Source: Bacillus cabrialesii (GTDB taxonomy: Bacteria; Bacillota; Bacilli; Bacillales; Bacillaceae). From it: 64,000 nt of DNA. A model generated the notes under the pieces. That model was not told the origin of the DNA. It did not search any database and saw nothing but the letters and a program-made list of their open reading frames with translations. The stretch covers positions 184,001 through 248,000 of the forward strand of contig NZ_CP096889.1 in the NCBI RefSeq assembly GCF_004124315.2, read 5' to 3'. The position numbers and the translations under genes were made by a program. Shown here one piece after another: positions 29,276 through 37,839 of the stretch (within the stretch, counting starts at the first letter, position 1; the number at the start of each line of letters is the position of its first letter).

Positions 29276-29542
29276 ATACTTAACTTAATAATCGGCGCAG
29301 ATGTTTATTTTTGTTTGTTAATAAAATTAGGCCTTTAGCATTCTTTTAATATTTCATTTTAAATCTTGATAGGGTGAAAAAGTATCCTAATAAAAAACGA
29401 AGAGTAACATAAGTCGATTTATTATATAAATCAAGGTACTAAATTAACGATATTCCTTTAGAAGGAACTTAAAATATTGTATATAGTAAAATGACCAATC
29501 ATAAGGTAGCTCTTCAAAAAACTTTGCGAAGTTAGTTGAAGT

Positions 29543-29612
29543 GAAGCCGACAATTTTCAAGATTCAATGACTAAGATAATCATTGAGTTTTGAAGTTGTC
29601 GGCTTTTTTATT
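29543..29612 (+). terminator. long hairpin with T-run upstream of dabB
   Basis: AAGCCGACAA and a following TTTTCAAGATTCAATGA pair with TCATTGAGTTTTGAAG and TTGTCGGCTT, giving a stem of more than 20 bp with small bulges. It is followed by TTTTTTA. It has terminator form but no gene before it on this strand: either an attenuator of the dab operon or the leftover terminator of a lost gene. Confidence 0.7.
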
Positions 29613-29694
29613 GGAAAAAATACGTAATTATTCAAAGAGATAAAGAAATGTATATTCAATTACAGAGAGAATTTTACCTAAGGGAGAATTTGAA

Positions 29695-31212
29695 ATGTTG
29701 TTTTCGCTGAGTTTGTCATCATTATTAACATTATTTTTTATTATGCTTATTATTTCCGGGATAAGTGGATTATTGTTTTTACTTCCGCGAGTACCCTTGA
29801 GTTATGTTCGCATTCATATGGGGATCTTGGCTTTACCGCTTTTGGCATCCTTCCTGCTTCTTGCCAATAGCAGTGTGAATGGAGAGATTGGCCCTTGGCA
29901 CTTAGATTCATTAGCTTGTTTAATGACTTTCTTTGTTCTTGCAATTGGCTTCGTCATTCAGCGTTTTTCTGTACGTTACTTAATGGGAGATCGATCATAT
30001 CGAAAATATTTTACGCTTTTTACTTTCACTACAGGTGCTGCTTCAATTACATGGTTAAGTGGCGATCTCCGCTTGATGGTTATATGTTGGGGAGCAACTC
30101 TTGTCGGTTTAACCTTACTTATAAGGTTAAACCGTGCTTGGCATGTGGCTAGTGAAGCAGCCAAGATTTCAGGCAGGTTATTTTTGTTAAGTTGGTTTTC
30201 TTTGTTTTTCGCGATGATATGGCTTTTTCAAGTCACAGGTCAATGGCGGTTATCGTTGGTTTTAACAAATGAAAGTTTAGCTCAGCTGGGGATTTGGGAG
30301 AGAACAGGGATTCATTTATTGATTGTGTTAGCAGTGATCATTCCTGCGGCTCAATGGCCATTCCAAAGATGGTTAACTGAGTCTATTGTTGCTCCAACTC
30401 CTGTTTCTGCGATTATGCACGCCGGTTTAGTAAACGCAGGCGGGATTATACTAACTCGCTTTTCACCTCTATTTCATGGTGGTATAGCATCGATGATTTT
30501 ACTTCTGCTTGCTGGCATCTCTGTATTGATTGGAACTGGTATTAGTTTGGTCCAGGTTGACTATAAACGCCAGCTAGTGGGCTCCACGATTGCACAAATG
30601 GGTTTTATGCTCATTCAGTGTGCATTGGGAGCCTATATAGCAGCCATTATTCATCTTATTTTACATGGTTTATTCAAAGCTACGTTATTTTTACAGGCTG
30701 GTTCGGCAGTACAGGGTCATGAAGGATCGACGCGGGCTCATGAGGGATCATCCTATTTATGGATCATGGCTGGCCGTACGTTAGCCTTATTGATAGGCGT
30801 TGCTTTTTGGCTCGCTGCTCCTGGAGAGGGATATCAAGTCATTAGTGCGCTGATCTTAGGGTGGTCATTGTCCGTTTCTTGGACTCAGCTCGTAGCTTTT
30901 GGAGAGGGGAAAATTGGCCGAATTGTTGGCTTAACATTTTTGGGAGGAGCAGCCATTGTATATTTTATCATTCATAACCTCTTCTATAAGTGGCTGCATA
31001 CAACCGTTTTACAAAGTGTTCAACCTCCAATGTCAGCTGTCGTCATTGTCTTATGTCTATTGCTATTTGGCGGTGCTTTAGGTACGTGGGTTGCTCGTCA
31101 ACGTTCTTCAGTTTTCTCCGCGGTACTCTATCTTTGGTTAGTGCGATTAGGTGAAGCAAAACCAAAGACAGTAGAGAGTCACCCAGACTACCTTAAACAA
31201 TATTTATCATAA
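29695..31212 (+). CDS. ndhF: DabB-type (NdhF-like) inorganic carbon transporter subunit
   Basis: A 505-residue polytopic protein of the NuoL/MrpA-type proton-translocating family with about 13-14 helices. The conserved antiporter core includes AQWPFQRWLTESIVAPTPVS and AIMHAGLVNAGGII. It was historically called NADH dehydrogenase subunit 5 (ndhF), but no other complex I genes are near. Pairing with a DUF2309 gene identifies a DAB carbon-accumulation complex, in which DabB is thought to couple ion flow to CO2 hydration by DabA. It is preceded by AGGGAG and lies 14 bp before dabA. Confidence 0.9.
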   Translation: MLFSLSLSSLLTLFFIMLIISGISGLLFLLPRVPLSYVRIHMGILALPLLASFLLLANSSVNGEIGPWHLDSLACLMTFFVLAIGFVIQRFSVRYLMGDRSYRKYFTLFTFTTGAASITWLSGDLRLMVICWGATLVGLTLLIRLNRAWHVASEAAKISGRLFLLSWFSLFFAMIWLFQVTGQWRLSLVLTNESLAQLGIWERTGIHLLIVLAVIIPAAQWPFQRWLTESIVAPTPVSAIMHAGLVNAGGIILTRFSPLFHGGIASMILLLLAGISVLIGTGISLVQVDYKRQLVGSTIAQMGFMLIQCALGAYIAAIIHLILHGLFKATLFLQAGSAVQGHEGSTRAHEGSSYLWIMAGRTLALLIGVAFWLAAPGEGYQVISALILGWSLSVSWTQLVAFGEGKIGRIVGLTFLGGAAIVYFIIHNLFYKWLHTTVLQSVQPPMSAVVIVLCLLLFGGALGTWVARQRSSVFSAVLYLWLVRLGEAKPKTVESHPDYLKQYLS

Positions 31213-31226
31213 GGAGCTAATCTGAG

Positions 31227-33845
31227 ATGGGCATTACATCCGTATTAACGAAAGAAAATGTAAAAAAGAAAGATACAGATATTGATGTTCAAGAGCGTGA
31301 TCTTAACGTTTTCATTCAATCTGCCAGCCGAGTGATTGCGCCACTTTGGCCTATTTCCACATTTGCTGCACGTAATCCGTGGATGGGACTTGAAAACCAA
31401 TCTTTTGATCAGGTTGCAGATTGGTTGAAAAACACTCGTGATGTTGATATCTACCCTAGTGCATCTATGATCCGTTCAGCAAAAAATAAAGGTGAGATTG
31501 ATGAAGATTTTGTGGAAATGGGGCTGCAGCGCTGGCTTGATTCACATTCTTTTCACATCCCGCGGGACGTAGCGGAGCGATTTTGTCATGCTGGATTAAA
31601 ATTAGATCCACTGCCTTCCGCCCTTTTATCATCACATAAGCTGGAGAAATTGGTGAATGAATGTAGTGGATTGGATCATATCGAGAGTTTTTATACGCAA
31701 CCAATAAGTTCATATATAGAGAATCAAGATGGTGAAAGGTTAGTCGATATACTTGATCAGCATGTCATTAAGTGGAGTAAATTATATCTTGATGACTCTC
31801 AAGCGGGCTGGACAATGCCCAATCGTGAGGAGGGCTTCTATCGTGCCTGGCAGCATCTCATTCAATATGATCCAGCACTCAGTAAACAGCAGCGTAAAAG
31901 GTTAAAAGGTTGGCCGCGAGAGGCACATATGGCTTTACAAGAAGCCTTATTCGCACTGGAAATCCCAGAATCAGAAATCCAGACTTATCTTGAAGGCCAT
32001 TTACTTTCCTTGCCTGGATGGGCAGGGATGATGCTTTGGCGCTCTCAACAATCGAGCCATGAACATGCACTTCTAACAGAATACTTAGCGGTTCGAATAT
32101 CGATGGAGTGGGCCCTTATAAAGCCGTATTTACCTTTGAATAATAAACGATCTGAGAAAAAGATTTCGATGACTCCTCTTTTAGCAGCTTGGATTCATTG
32201 GGGTGGCCTGACATTAGAGGAATGGTCACAGATGCCGGCCAATGAACAAAACGAATATTTATCATTTGCTTATCGTTTTAATGAGAAACTTCGCAGAAAA
32301 CTTTGGCTAGAAGCTTGGGAGCAAACACACACAGATCGATTAAGTCAAAAGATCATCTCGAAACAACGGGAAAATATCAGCAAAAAATCGGCATTAGCTC
32401 AATTAGCATTCTGCATTGATGTACGATCAGAACCTTTTCGCCGCCATCTGGAAAAAGAAGGTCCGTTTGAAACGATTGGCGTTGCCGGTTTCTTCGGGGT
32501 GCCGATTGCAACGTGTGAACTTGGCAGTAAACACAGTCATGCCTCCTTGCCGATTATACAAAAACCGCAAAATAAAATAAAAGAGTTCGCAGATGAAGAT
32601 GCACTCGAAAAATACAATCAACGCAAGCAAGCAGTCCATTCCGTAAGCTATACCTTTAAAACGATGAAACAGAATGTGCTTGCTAGCTTACTTTTGCCTG
32701 AGCTAAGTGGACCTTGGCTTAGTCTGCAAATGGCAGCGCGCAGCTTTGTGCCAAGAAAAGCGGATCGTTTCATTCGTAATCTCCGTGAGACGTGGTTACG
32801 TAAACCTGATACAAAACTTTCGCTTCATCATGATGATGACGCACAGGCAGAAATACCTGTAGGTTTTACTGAAGAAGAAAAAGTGAGCTATGCTCGCCAA
32901 GCACTAAAAATGATGGGGTTAACAGAGAATTTCGCGCCATTAGTCGTGATTTGCGGACATGGCAGCCAAAGTACGAATAACCCTTATGCCGCGGCTCTTG
33001 ATTGTGGTGCCTGCGGTGGAGCTGCCGGCGGATTCAATGCAAGAGTTTTAGCTGCTTTATGTAATCTTTCAGAGGTACGAGAAGTTCTTTTAACCGAAGG
33101 AATTACAATCCCTGAGGATACGGTGTTTGCTGCCGCTGAACATAATACAACGGTCGATGAATTACATTGGCTTTATGTACCAGAGCTTTCCGAAGCAGCA
33201 CAAGAAGCATTTGAACGTATCGAAGCTGTTATGCCAAAAGTGAGACATCATGTAAATGCAGAACGTCTGGCCCAATTGCCGAATTTTCAATCGAAACTTA
33301 AAAATCCGAAGGCAGAGGCACACCGATTTGCGGAGGATTGGAGTGAAATACGTCCGGAATGGGGACTGGCTCGTAATGCATCTTTTATTATCGGCCAACG
33401 TGAACTAACTCAGGATTGTGATTTAGAAGGAAGAGCTTTTCTTCATAATTATGATTGGAAGCAGGACGAAAGCGGTGATCTCCTGGCCAATATTATTGCG
33501 GGACCTGGAACTGTGGCCCAATGGATTAATTTACAATATTACGCATCAACGGTAGCACCTCATTATTATGGCAGCGGAAATAAAGCAACTCAAACTGTTA
33601 CTGCAGGTCTCGGCGTTATGCAGGGGAATGCAAGTGACTTGTTAGCCGGACTGCCTTGGCAATCCGTCATGCAATCAGATCATGAGGCTTATCATTCTCC
33701 TCTTCGTTTGTTGATTGTCATTCAAGCCCCTAGAGAATATGTAGAACGGTTATTAAATAATGACCCAGTATTTCTGCAAAAAGTTCAAAATGGATGGGTC
33801 CGGCTGGCTAGTATTGGTCCAGACGGATGTTGGGAAAGCTGGTAA
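31227..33845 (+). CDS. ybcC: DabA (YbcC, DUF2309) inorganic carbon pump subunit
   Basis: An 872-residue DUF2309/UPF0753 protein. Zinc-ligand and beta-carbonic-anhydrase-like elements are visible as AFCIDVRSEPFRRHL (Cys, Asp, Arg, about 400) and VVICGHGSQSTNNPYAAALD followed by CGACGG (His and Cys, about 575-595). Those are the four positions expected of DabA. DabA is proposed to be a vectorial carbonic anhydrase trapping CO2 as cytoplasmic bicarbonate. It is co-transcribed with dabB. Confidence 0.92.
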   Translation: MGITSVLTKENVKKKDTDIDVQERDLNVFIQSASRVIAPLWPISTFAARNPWMGLENQSFDQVADWLKNTRDVDIYPSASMIRSAKNKGEIDEDFVEMGLQRWLDSHSFHIPRDVAERFCHAGLKLDPLPSALLSSHKLEKLVNECSGLDHIESFYTQPISSYIENQDGERLVDILDQHVIKWSKLYLDDSQAGWTMPNREEGFYRAWQHLIQYDPALSKQQRKRLKGWPREAHMALQEALFALEIPESEIQTYLEGHLLSLPGWAGMMLWRSQQSSHEHALLTEYLAVRISMEWALIKPYLPLNNKRSEKKISMTPLLAAWIHWGGLTLEEWSQMPANEQNEYLSFAYRFNEKLRRKLWLEAWEQTHTDRLSQKIISKQRENISKKSALAQLAFCIDVRSEPFRRHLEKEGPFETIGVAGFFGVPIATCELGSKHSHASLPIIQKPQNKIKEFADEDALEKYNQRKQAVHSVSYTFKTMKQNVLASLLLPELSGPWLSLQMAARSFVPRKADRFIRNLRETWLRKPDTKLSLHHDDDAQAEIPVGFTEEEKVSYARQALKMMGLTENFAPLVVICGHGSQSTNNPYAAALDCGACGGAAGGFNARVLAALCNLSEVREVLLTEGITIPEDTVFAAAEHNTTVDELHWLYVPELSEAAQEAFERIEAVMPKVRHHVNAERLAQLPNFQSKLKNPKAEAHRFAEDWSEIRPEWGLARNASFIIGQRELTQDCDLEGRAFLHNYDWKQDESGDLLANIIAGPGTVAQWINLQYYASTVAPHYYGSGNKATQTVTAGLGVMQGNASDLLAGLPWQSVMQSDHEAYHSPLRLLIVIQAPREYVERLLNNDPVFLQKVQNGWVRLASIGPDGCWESW

Positions 33846-33922
33846 CCCTTCATATAAACAAGTATCAAATGGATCTGTTACTCAATATAAAAAATGATAA
33901 ACATAAATAAGAGGTGTGCTGT

Positions 33923-34429
33923 ATGAATGTAAATAAAAAAGTATTATTTTTGACGGACATTGAAAACGGCTTGGAGCCTATTTTACAAGAAGCGACTAAC
34001 ACTCCAGCGGAAAATATGCTGACAATACAAAGCTATGGCGCCAGTATCTCACATCCTTATGGAGAAATCATGAGGTCTGTTATCATTGCAATATATCAGG
34101 AAAACGTTGAAGAGGTTTTTGTTGTAGGAACAAAAGATAAGAGAACTTCCACAGGCAATGGACTGACTCAACTTGAAACAATGAAAGATAAAATAAAAAC
34201 ATTGGATTATCTTTTTCAAAATTGCAGACCTGAATTTTTAGGTGGTACGGTCGATGAATGGCTAAGTGAAAATAGCAGTGACTGTATTGAAAAAAGCGTT
34301 GATATCATTCGCCAGCATCCACTAGTGCCGTCATATGTGAAAGTTAGAGGTTTAATCGTTAATCCTAAGGATGGAAAATCCCCCATTGTGGAGGCCCCTG
34401 CTATTAAAACCGCGTCAAGCCTTACCTGA
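33923..34429 (+). CDS. ybcF: YbcF, carbonic-anhydrase-like protein lacking usual zinc ligands
   Basis: A 168-residue soluble protein resembling the beta-carbonic-anhydrase fold (DIENGLEPIL, SYGASISHPYGEIMRSVI, VEEVFVVGTKDKR). The family's CxDxR and HxxC zinc motifs are not visible: SYGASIS stands where a Cys-Asp pair is expected. It is therefore probably catalytically altered or regulatory. The open frame starts at 33914, but the GAGGTG there is the SD for ATG 33923. It lies 77 bp after dabA, so a link to carbon uptake is likely. Its role is unproven. Confidence 0.75.
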   Translation: MNVNKKVLFLTDIENGLEPILQEATNTPAENMLTIQSYGASISHPYGEIMRSVIIAIYQENVEEVFVVGTKDKRTSTGNGLTQLETMKDKIKTLDYLFQNCRPEFLGGTVDEWLSENSSDCIEKSVDIIRQHPLVPSYVKVRGLIVNPKDGKSPIVEAPAIKTASSLT

Positions 34430-34455
34430 TTATTGCTTGTCATTAAGGAGAGCGT

Positions 34456-34746
34456 ATGGAATCTAATTTAATTGATTTTGTAACGAAAACAATAGAGGAA
34501 ATGAGTGCGTTTGATCGCGAAAATATGGAATGTTTGAAAAAAGTAACAAGAAAAGCAATTGATTTTTATCATTTGAAATCTTATGAAGAAGTTGAGGAAA
34601 CCCATTTAGGAAGCGTTCGATTTTTGCATATACACTCTATTATGGAAGAAAATATGTTATCCAAAATGATAGTGGTCTCAAGAAACGGGAAAACTGATTT
34701 GGATATTGAAGATGTATATGCAGGACATGTTGTAAGAGAATATTAA
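34456..34746 (+). CDS. ybcH: YbcH, small protein of the dab operon
   Basis: A 96-residue acidic soluble protein (from IDFVTKTIEEMSAFDRENME) with no membrane segment or recognisable catalytic motif. It lies 26 bp after ybcF behind AAGGAGAG. I recognise it by position as YbcH. Function is unknown; its conserved place next to the DAB genes suggests an accessory role. Confidence 0.75.
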   Translation: MESNLIDFVTKTIEEMSAFDRENMECLKKVTRKAIDFYHLKSYEEVEETHLGSVRFLHIHSIMEENMLSKMIVVSRNGKTDLDIEDVYAGHVVREY

Positions 34747-34803
34747 TGAGACGACATCACAAATAGAATATGCCAATTATTTTGCTCAGGAGATGTATTA
34801 TAT

Positions 34804-35166
34804 ATGAAGAAATCGAAAGGTTCTATTGAATCAGAGATCAGCAAGTCCATTACACAATGGGAAAAGGATTATCTTGGGCGAGGGTCTGTTTCTGTTAAGA
34901 CTGATATACTGCGGGATATGATCATTGTTAATTTAAAAGGAATTTTAACACCGGCTGAATATGCAGTTTGTGAATCAAAAGAGGGTATGCTATCTATCAA
35001 ACAAACTCGTTCGGAGTTAGTTGAATCAGGTATTGAAGAACTTAAGAATATTATCCTGACGATAACCGGAGAAGAAGTGACAAGTTTTCATACTGATTTA
35101 AGCTCTCGGACAGGTGAACGAGTAATGGTATTTAAATTAGTTAATGATCTAGAGAAAAATCTTTAA
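34804..35166 (+). CDS. ybcI: YbcI, DUF2294 protein
   Basis: A 120-residue DUF2294 protein. The typical core GRGSVSVKTDILRDMIIVNLKGILTPAE and the C-terminal VTSFHTDLSSRTGERVMVF are present. No membrane segment. DUF2294 proteins often sit next to inorganic-carbon or Na+-linked transport genes, but their activity is unknown. It ends the dab operon, with a terminator at 35216. Confidence 0.8.
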   Translation: MKKSKGSIESEISKSITQWEKDYLGRGSVSVKTDILRDMIIVNLKGILTPAEYAVCESKEGMLSIKQTRSELVESGIEELKNIILTITGEEVTSFHTDLSSRTGERVMVFKLVNDLEKNL

Positions 35167-35215
35167 TATGAAGAATTAAACAATACTATTCAAGCCAAGC
35201 AGAGGTTACATTTTC

Positions 35216-35262
35216 AAAGAGGCTGGAAGCTGATTGAACCTAATCATCTTCCGCCTCTTTTT
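35216..35262 (+). terminator. dab operon terminator
   Basis: AAAGAGGCTGGAAG / CTTCCGCCTCTTT pairing with an internal TGATT/AATCA extension and a T7 run. Confidence 0.85.
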
Positions 35263-35457
35263 TTAGGGTTTTTGCCATCATTGATGATTTGTCATACGCA
35301 ACCTAAGCGGACGCCTAGATTAACAAAGCCAATTCCGGGTTACAAAAAGCGTACAATGACACATGAATAGAGGCCATTTTTGATATGCTGTCTTCAGTTT
35401 CATTTCACGGAATTCGTCAGAAATAAGCCTAAAAAAAAGCTAAGCATTAAAAACGAA

Positions 35458-35485
35458 TTGACATATCGGAATATAACGATATAAT
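35458..35485 (+). promoter_or_regulatory. ybzH promoter with embedded operator
   Basis: TTGACA (35458-35463), 16 bases, TATAAT (35480-35485). The palindrome ATATCG-N8-CGATAT (35463-35482) fills the space between the two boxes, so a bound repressor would exclude RNA polymerase. A near copy lies at 35833-35852 before ybcL. Confidence 0.75.
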
Positions 35486-35492
35486 AATCCAT

Positions 35493-35795
35493 ATGGAACC
35501 AATTGAAGTATTCAAAGCTTTATCAAATGAATCAAGGCTGCAAATTTTGCAATGGCTGAAGGAGCCTGATCGTCATTTTGCACCCCATGAAGGGATTGAT
35601 ATGAACACAATCGGGGTATGTGTCAGTCAAATAACAGACAAATTGAAAATGACGCAATCGACGGCTTCTCAATATCTTACCATCCTTTTAAGAGCCGGCT
35701 TGATTAAAGCGAATCGAATCGGAAAGTACACGTATTACAAAAGAGATGAAGAAGCCATTGGGAAACTTGCTGACTTTCTTAAAACAGAGATATAA
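35493..35795 (+). CDS. ybzH: YbzH, ArsR-family repressor
   Basis: A 100-residue winged-helix ArsR/SmtB-type regulator. It opens with VFKALSNESRLQILQWL and has the recognition helix MTQSTASQYLTILLRAGL and a wing at KYTYYKRDEE. The classical metal-site ELCVC motif is not seen, so it may respond to another ligand. The start ATG lies only seven bases after the -10 box, with no SD, implying a leaderless mRNA. It most likely represses itself and the exporter gene ybcL through the repeated ATATCG...CGATAT operators. Confidence 0.88.
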   Translation: MEPIEVFKALSNESRLQILQWLKEPDRHFAPHEGIDMNTIGVCVSQITDKLKMTQSTASQYLTILLRAGLIKANRIGKYTYYKRDEEAIGKLADFLKTEI

Positions 35796-35832
35796 AAATA
35801 AACATCAAAAGATGTTTATTTTTACACCATAC

Positions 35833-35852
35833 ATATCGACATATTACGATGT
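35833..35852 (+). promoter_or_regulatory. second YbzH-type operator, before ybcL
   Basis: ATATCG-N8-CGATGT repeats the operator in the ybzH promoter with one mismatch. A TATAAT lies at 35862-35867 just downstream. A related, inverted version (ATCGATATTTCGTAATATG) lies at 35872-35890. Confidence 0.65.
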
Positions 35853-35920
35853 GTTTATTTTTATAATAACAAATCGATATTTCGTAATATGTCTATTAGT
35901 AATTAAGGAGTGAATGTTTT

Positions 35921-37093
35921 ATGTCTAACACTTGGAAAATTTACATTTTAGCCATTGTCAGCTTTTTAGTTGGAACCTCAGAGTACATCATTTCCGGTAT
36001 TTTGGATCACATTGCTCATACACTCGGAATAACCTTGGCTGCCGCGGGCCAGCTTATTACGATTTTTTCACTTGTCTATGCTCTTTCCACGCCCTTGCTT
36101 ATGGCGTTGACAGCAAGTATGGATAGACGCAAATTGATGATGTATGCCCTCGGTTTGTTTGTGTTTGGCAATGTCCTGGCTTTTGTGCTTCCTGGTTATG
36201 GGTGGTTTATTGCTGCTCGGATCATTATGGCGATGGGGGCAGGTATGGTTGTTGTCACCGCATTAACGATTGCCGCTAAGATTGCATCGGAAGGGAAGCA
36301 AGGCAGTGCCATCGCTACTGTCGTAATGGGATTTACCGCTTCTTTAATCATTGGTGTTCCGCTTGGAAGAATGATAGCAGTAGCGCTAGGCTGGAAGTCT
36401 GTATTTGGAGCAATTGCTTTGTTGGGATTGATCGCAATGGCCGTTATTTTCTTTACTCTTCCTCATACTGAAGGAGATAAGCCTGTACCTTTGCTTCAAC
36501 AGCTTGCTCTTCTCAAAAAACGGAAAGTGGCGATGGGGTTATCAATCACTTTCTTCTGGCTCGGGGGATATTCTGTTGCTTATACTTATTTGTCACCGTA
36601 TCTCTTGAACATCTCAGGTATAAACGGCAAGCTGCTTAGCGGTGTTTTGCTTATATTTGGAATTGCAAGTTTAGTTGGATCAAAGTTTGGGGGATATAGC
36701 ACTGACAAATGGGGAGTGCCCTTTACACTTGTTGGCGGGATGACATTGCATATCGTTACACTGATTCTGCTGTCATTTGTCACTCATTCCTATATCGGCG
36801 TGTTGGTGATTCTCATATTATGGTCGTTTGCCGCATGGTCCACCGGTCCGACACAGCAATTTCACTTGGCTACAATAGAACCGGAAATGTCAGGTGTTTT
36901 GCTCAGTATTAATCAGTCCATGATGCAACTCGCCATGGCAGTTGGCGCGGGGATAGGGGGCGTTTTTGTAGAAAACGTATCATTGGCTTCGATTACCTGG
37001 GTTGGTGCGTTAGGGGTTATGATTGCCATTATTGCATCATTGATGATTTTTCATTCACAACCGAAACAGATGCTAAAAGATATCAACCAATAA
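35921..37093 (+). CDS. ybcL: YbcL, MFS drug/metabolite exporter
   Basis: A 390-residue 12-helix MFS transporter of the DHA1/AraJ type. The loop 2-3 motif is SMDRRKLMMYALG and a motif-C-like region lies at GFTASLIIGVPLGRMIA (antiporter type). It is probably a proton-driven exporter of an unknown compound. It has its own SD (AAGGAG) and operator-containing upstream region, 125 bp after ybzH. Confidence 0.88.
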   Translation: MSNTWKIYILAIVSFLVGTSEYIISGILDHIAHTLGITLAAAGQLITIFSLVYALSTPLLMALTASMDRRKLMMYALGLFVFGNVLAFVLPGYGWFIAARIIMAMGAGMVVVTALTIAAKIASEGKQGSAIATVVMGFTASLIIGVPLGRMIAVALGWKSVFGAIALLGLIAMAVIFFTLPHTEGDKPVPLLQQLALLKKRKVAMGLSITFFWLGGYSVAYTYLSPYLLNISGINGKLLSGVLLIFGIASLVGSKFGGYSTDKWGVPFTLVGGMTLHIVTLILLSFVTHSYIGVLVILILWSFAAWSTGPTQQFHLATIEPEMSGVLLSINQSMMQLAMAVGAGIGGVFVENVSLASITWVGALGVMIAIIASLMIFHSQPKQMLKDINQ

Positions 37094-37148
37094 TACAGTG
37101 CTTTGTTTTCATCCTTAACATTCAATGGTTTCATTTCGAGAGATCTAA

Positions 37149-37180
37149 CATCCGCTCGTTATACAAGCGGGTGTTTTTTA
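37149..37180 (+). terminator. ybcL terminator
   Basis: ACATCCGCT / AGCGGGTGT stem with T6, about 55 bases past the ybcL stop. Confidence 0.8.
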
Positions 37181-37199
37181 TATGCTGTTCAAATCCGTC

Positions 37200-37266
37200 A
37201 TGTTGAAGGCACACTGAAGCTGTAAGGATTTTTGCCGACGGAGAGCCGAAGCACGGCAAGTTATAA
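37200..37266 (+). pseudogene. short degraded glmS-like fragment
   Basis: GTTGAAGGCACACTGAAGCT followed by a GGATTT and then TTTGCCG, CGGAGA and CGAAGCACGGCA closely parallel glmS positions about 28729-28806. About 20 bases are lost in the middle and a stop replaces the reading frame. It covers only about 25 codons of the second SIS domain. It is a scrap of a glmS paralogue, not a gene. Confidence 0.65.
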
Positions 37267-37351
37267 TATACTAGGATTGAGAAATAACGGTTGGCGAGAG
37301 GATTCTAACGCTTTTCGCTTGTAAGATGATTATTTTTGAGGATGTGTCATC

Positions 37352-37693
37352 GTGAATCAAAAGACGTACATTGAAATTAGCAGGACATCGCAATACATCA
37401 ACAAAGTGAGAGGGTATTCAGTGCTCATTGATGGGGCTGAGATGGGAAATATCAAAGATGGAGGGAGGCTGCAAATTGATTTGCCGCCTGGTGAACATGT
37501 TATTCAAGTGAAGATTGCTTGGTGTACAAGCCAAACTTTGAGGTTTACTTTAGCGGAAGGAGAAGTGTTGAAGTTTAGATGCGGAAGTCCAATCCGGGGA
37601 TGGAAGTTGTTTTTGGCGCTTTTTTCTGTTTTAGGCAGCCCTGAAAATTATCTATTTCTTGAGCAGGAGGAAGAAAAAAAGGTCTTGTGGTGA
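37352..37693 (+). CDS. uncharacterised small protein with PEGA-like beta region
   Basis: A 113-residue protein starting at GTG. The segment YSVLIDGAEMGNIKDGG then LPPGEHVIQVK resembles the small beta-sandwich repeats (PEGA type) used in binding modules. A moderately hydrophobic stretch lies near residue 85. There is no signal peptide. I do not recognise a family firmly and give no symbol. It stands alone between the glmS scrap and the convergent serine hydrolase gene. Confidence 0.65.
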   Translation: MNQKTYIEISRTSQYINKVRGYSVLIDGAEMGNIKDGGRLQIDLPPGEHVIQVKIAWCTSQTLRFTLAEGEVLKFRCGSPIRGWKLFLALFSVLGSPENYLFLEQEEEKKVLW

Positions 37694-37839
37694 CTTTATG
37701 TTACTACATGGATAAAATATCGCGGAATTCTGTTTTGTGAAAGTTTAATTGACCTAAGAAAGAATGGCAGCCTTCTCAATATCGTGCTCCTTAGAGCAGG
37801 CTACCAATAAGAAATTCTCGTTTGTCAATTTTCATAATT

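Noticed and set aside
29695..31212. NADH dehydrogenase subunit 5 as a functional assignment for ndhF
   Set aside because: No other complex I genes are present; adjacency to DUF2309 shows the DabB role.
37094..37351. CRISPR array, phage or insertion-sequence ends around the variable 37-43 kb region
   Set aside because: No regularly spaced repeats, integrase, transposase or terminal inverted repeats are visible here or elsewhere in the window.
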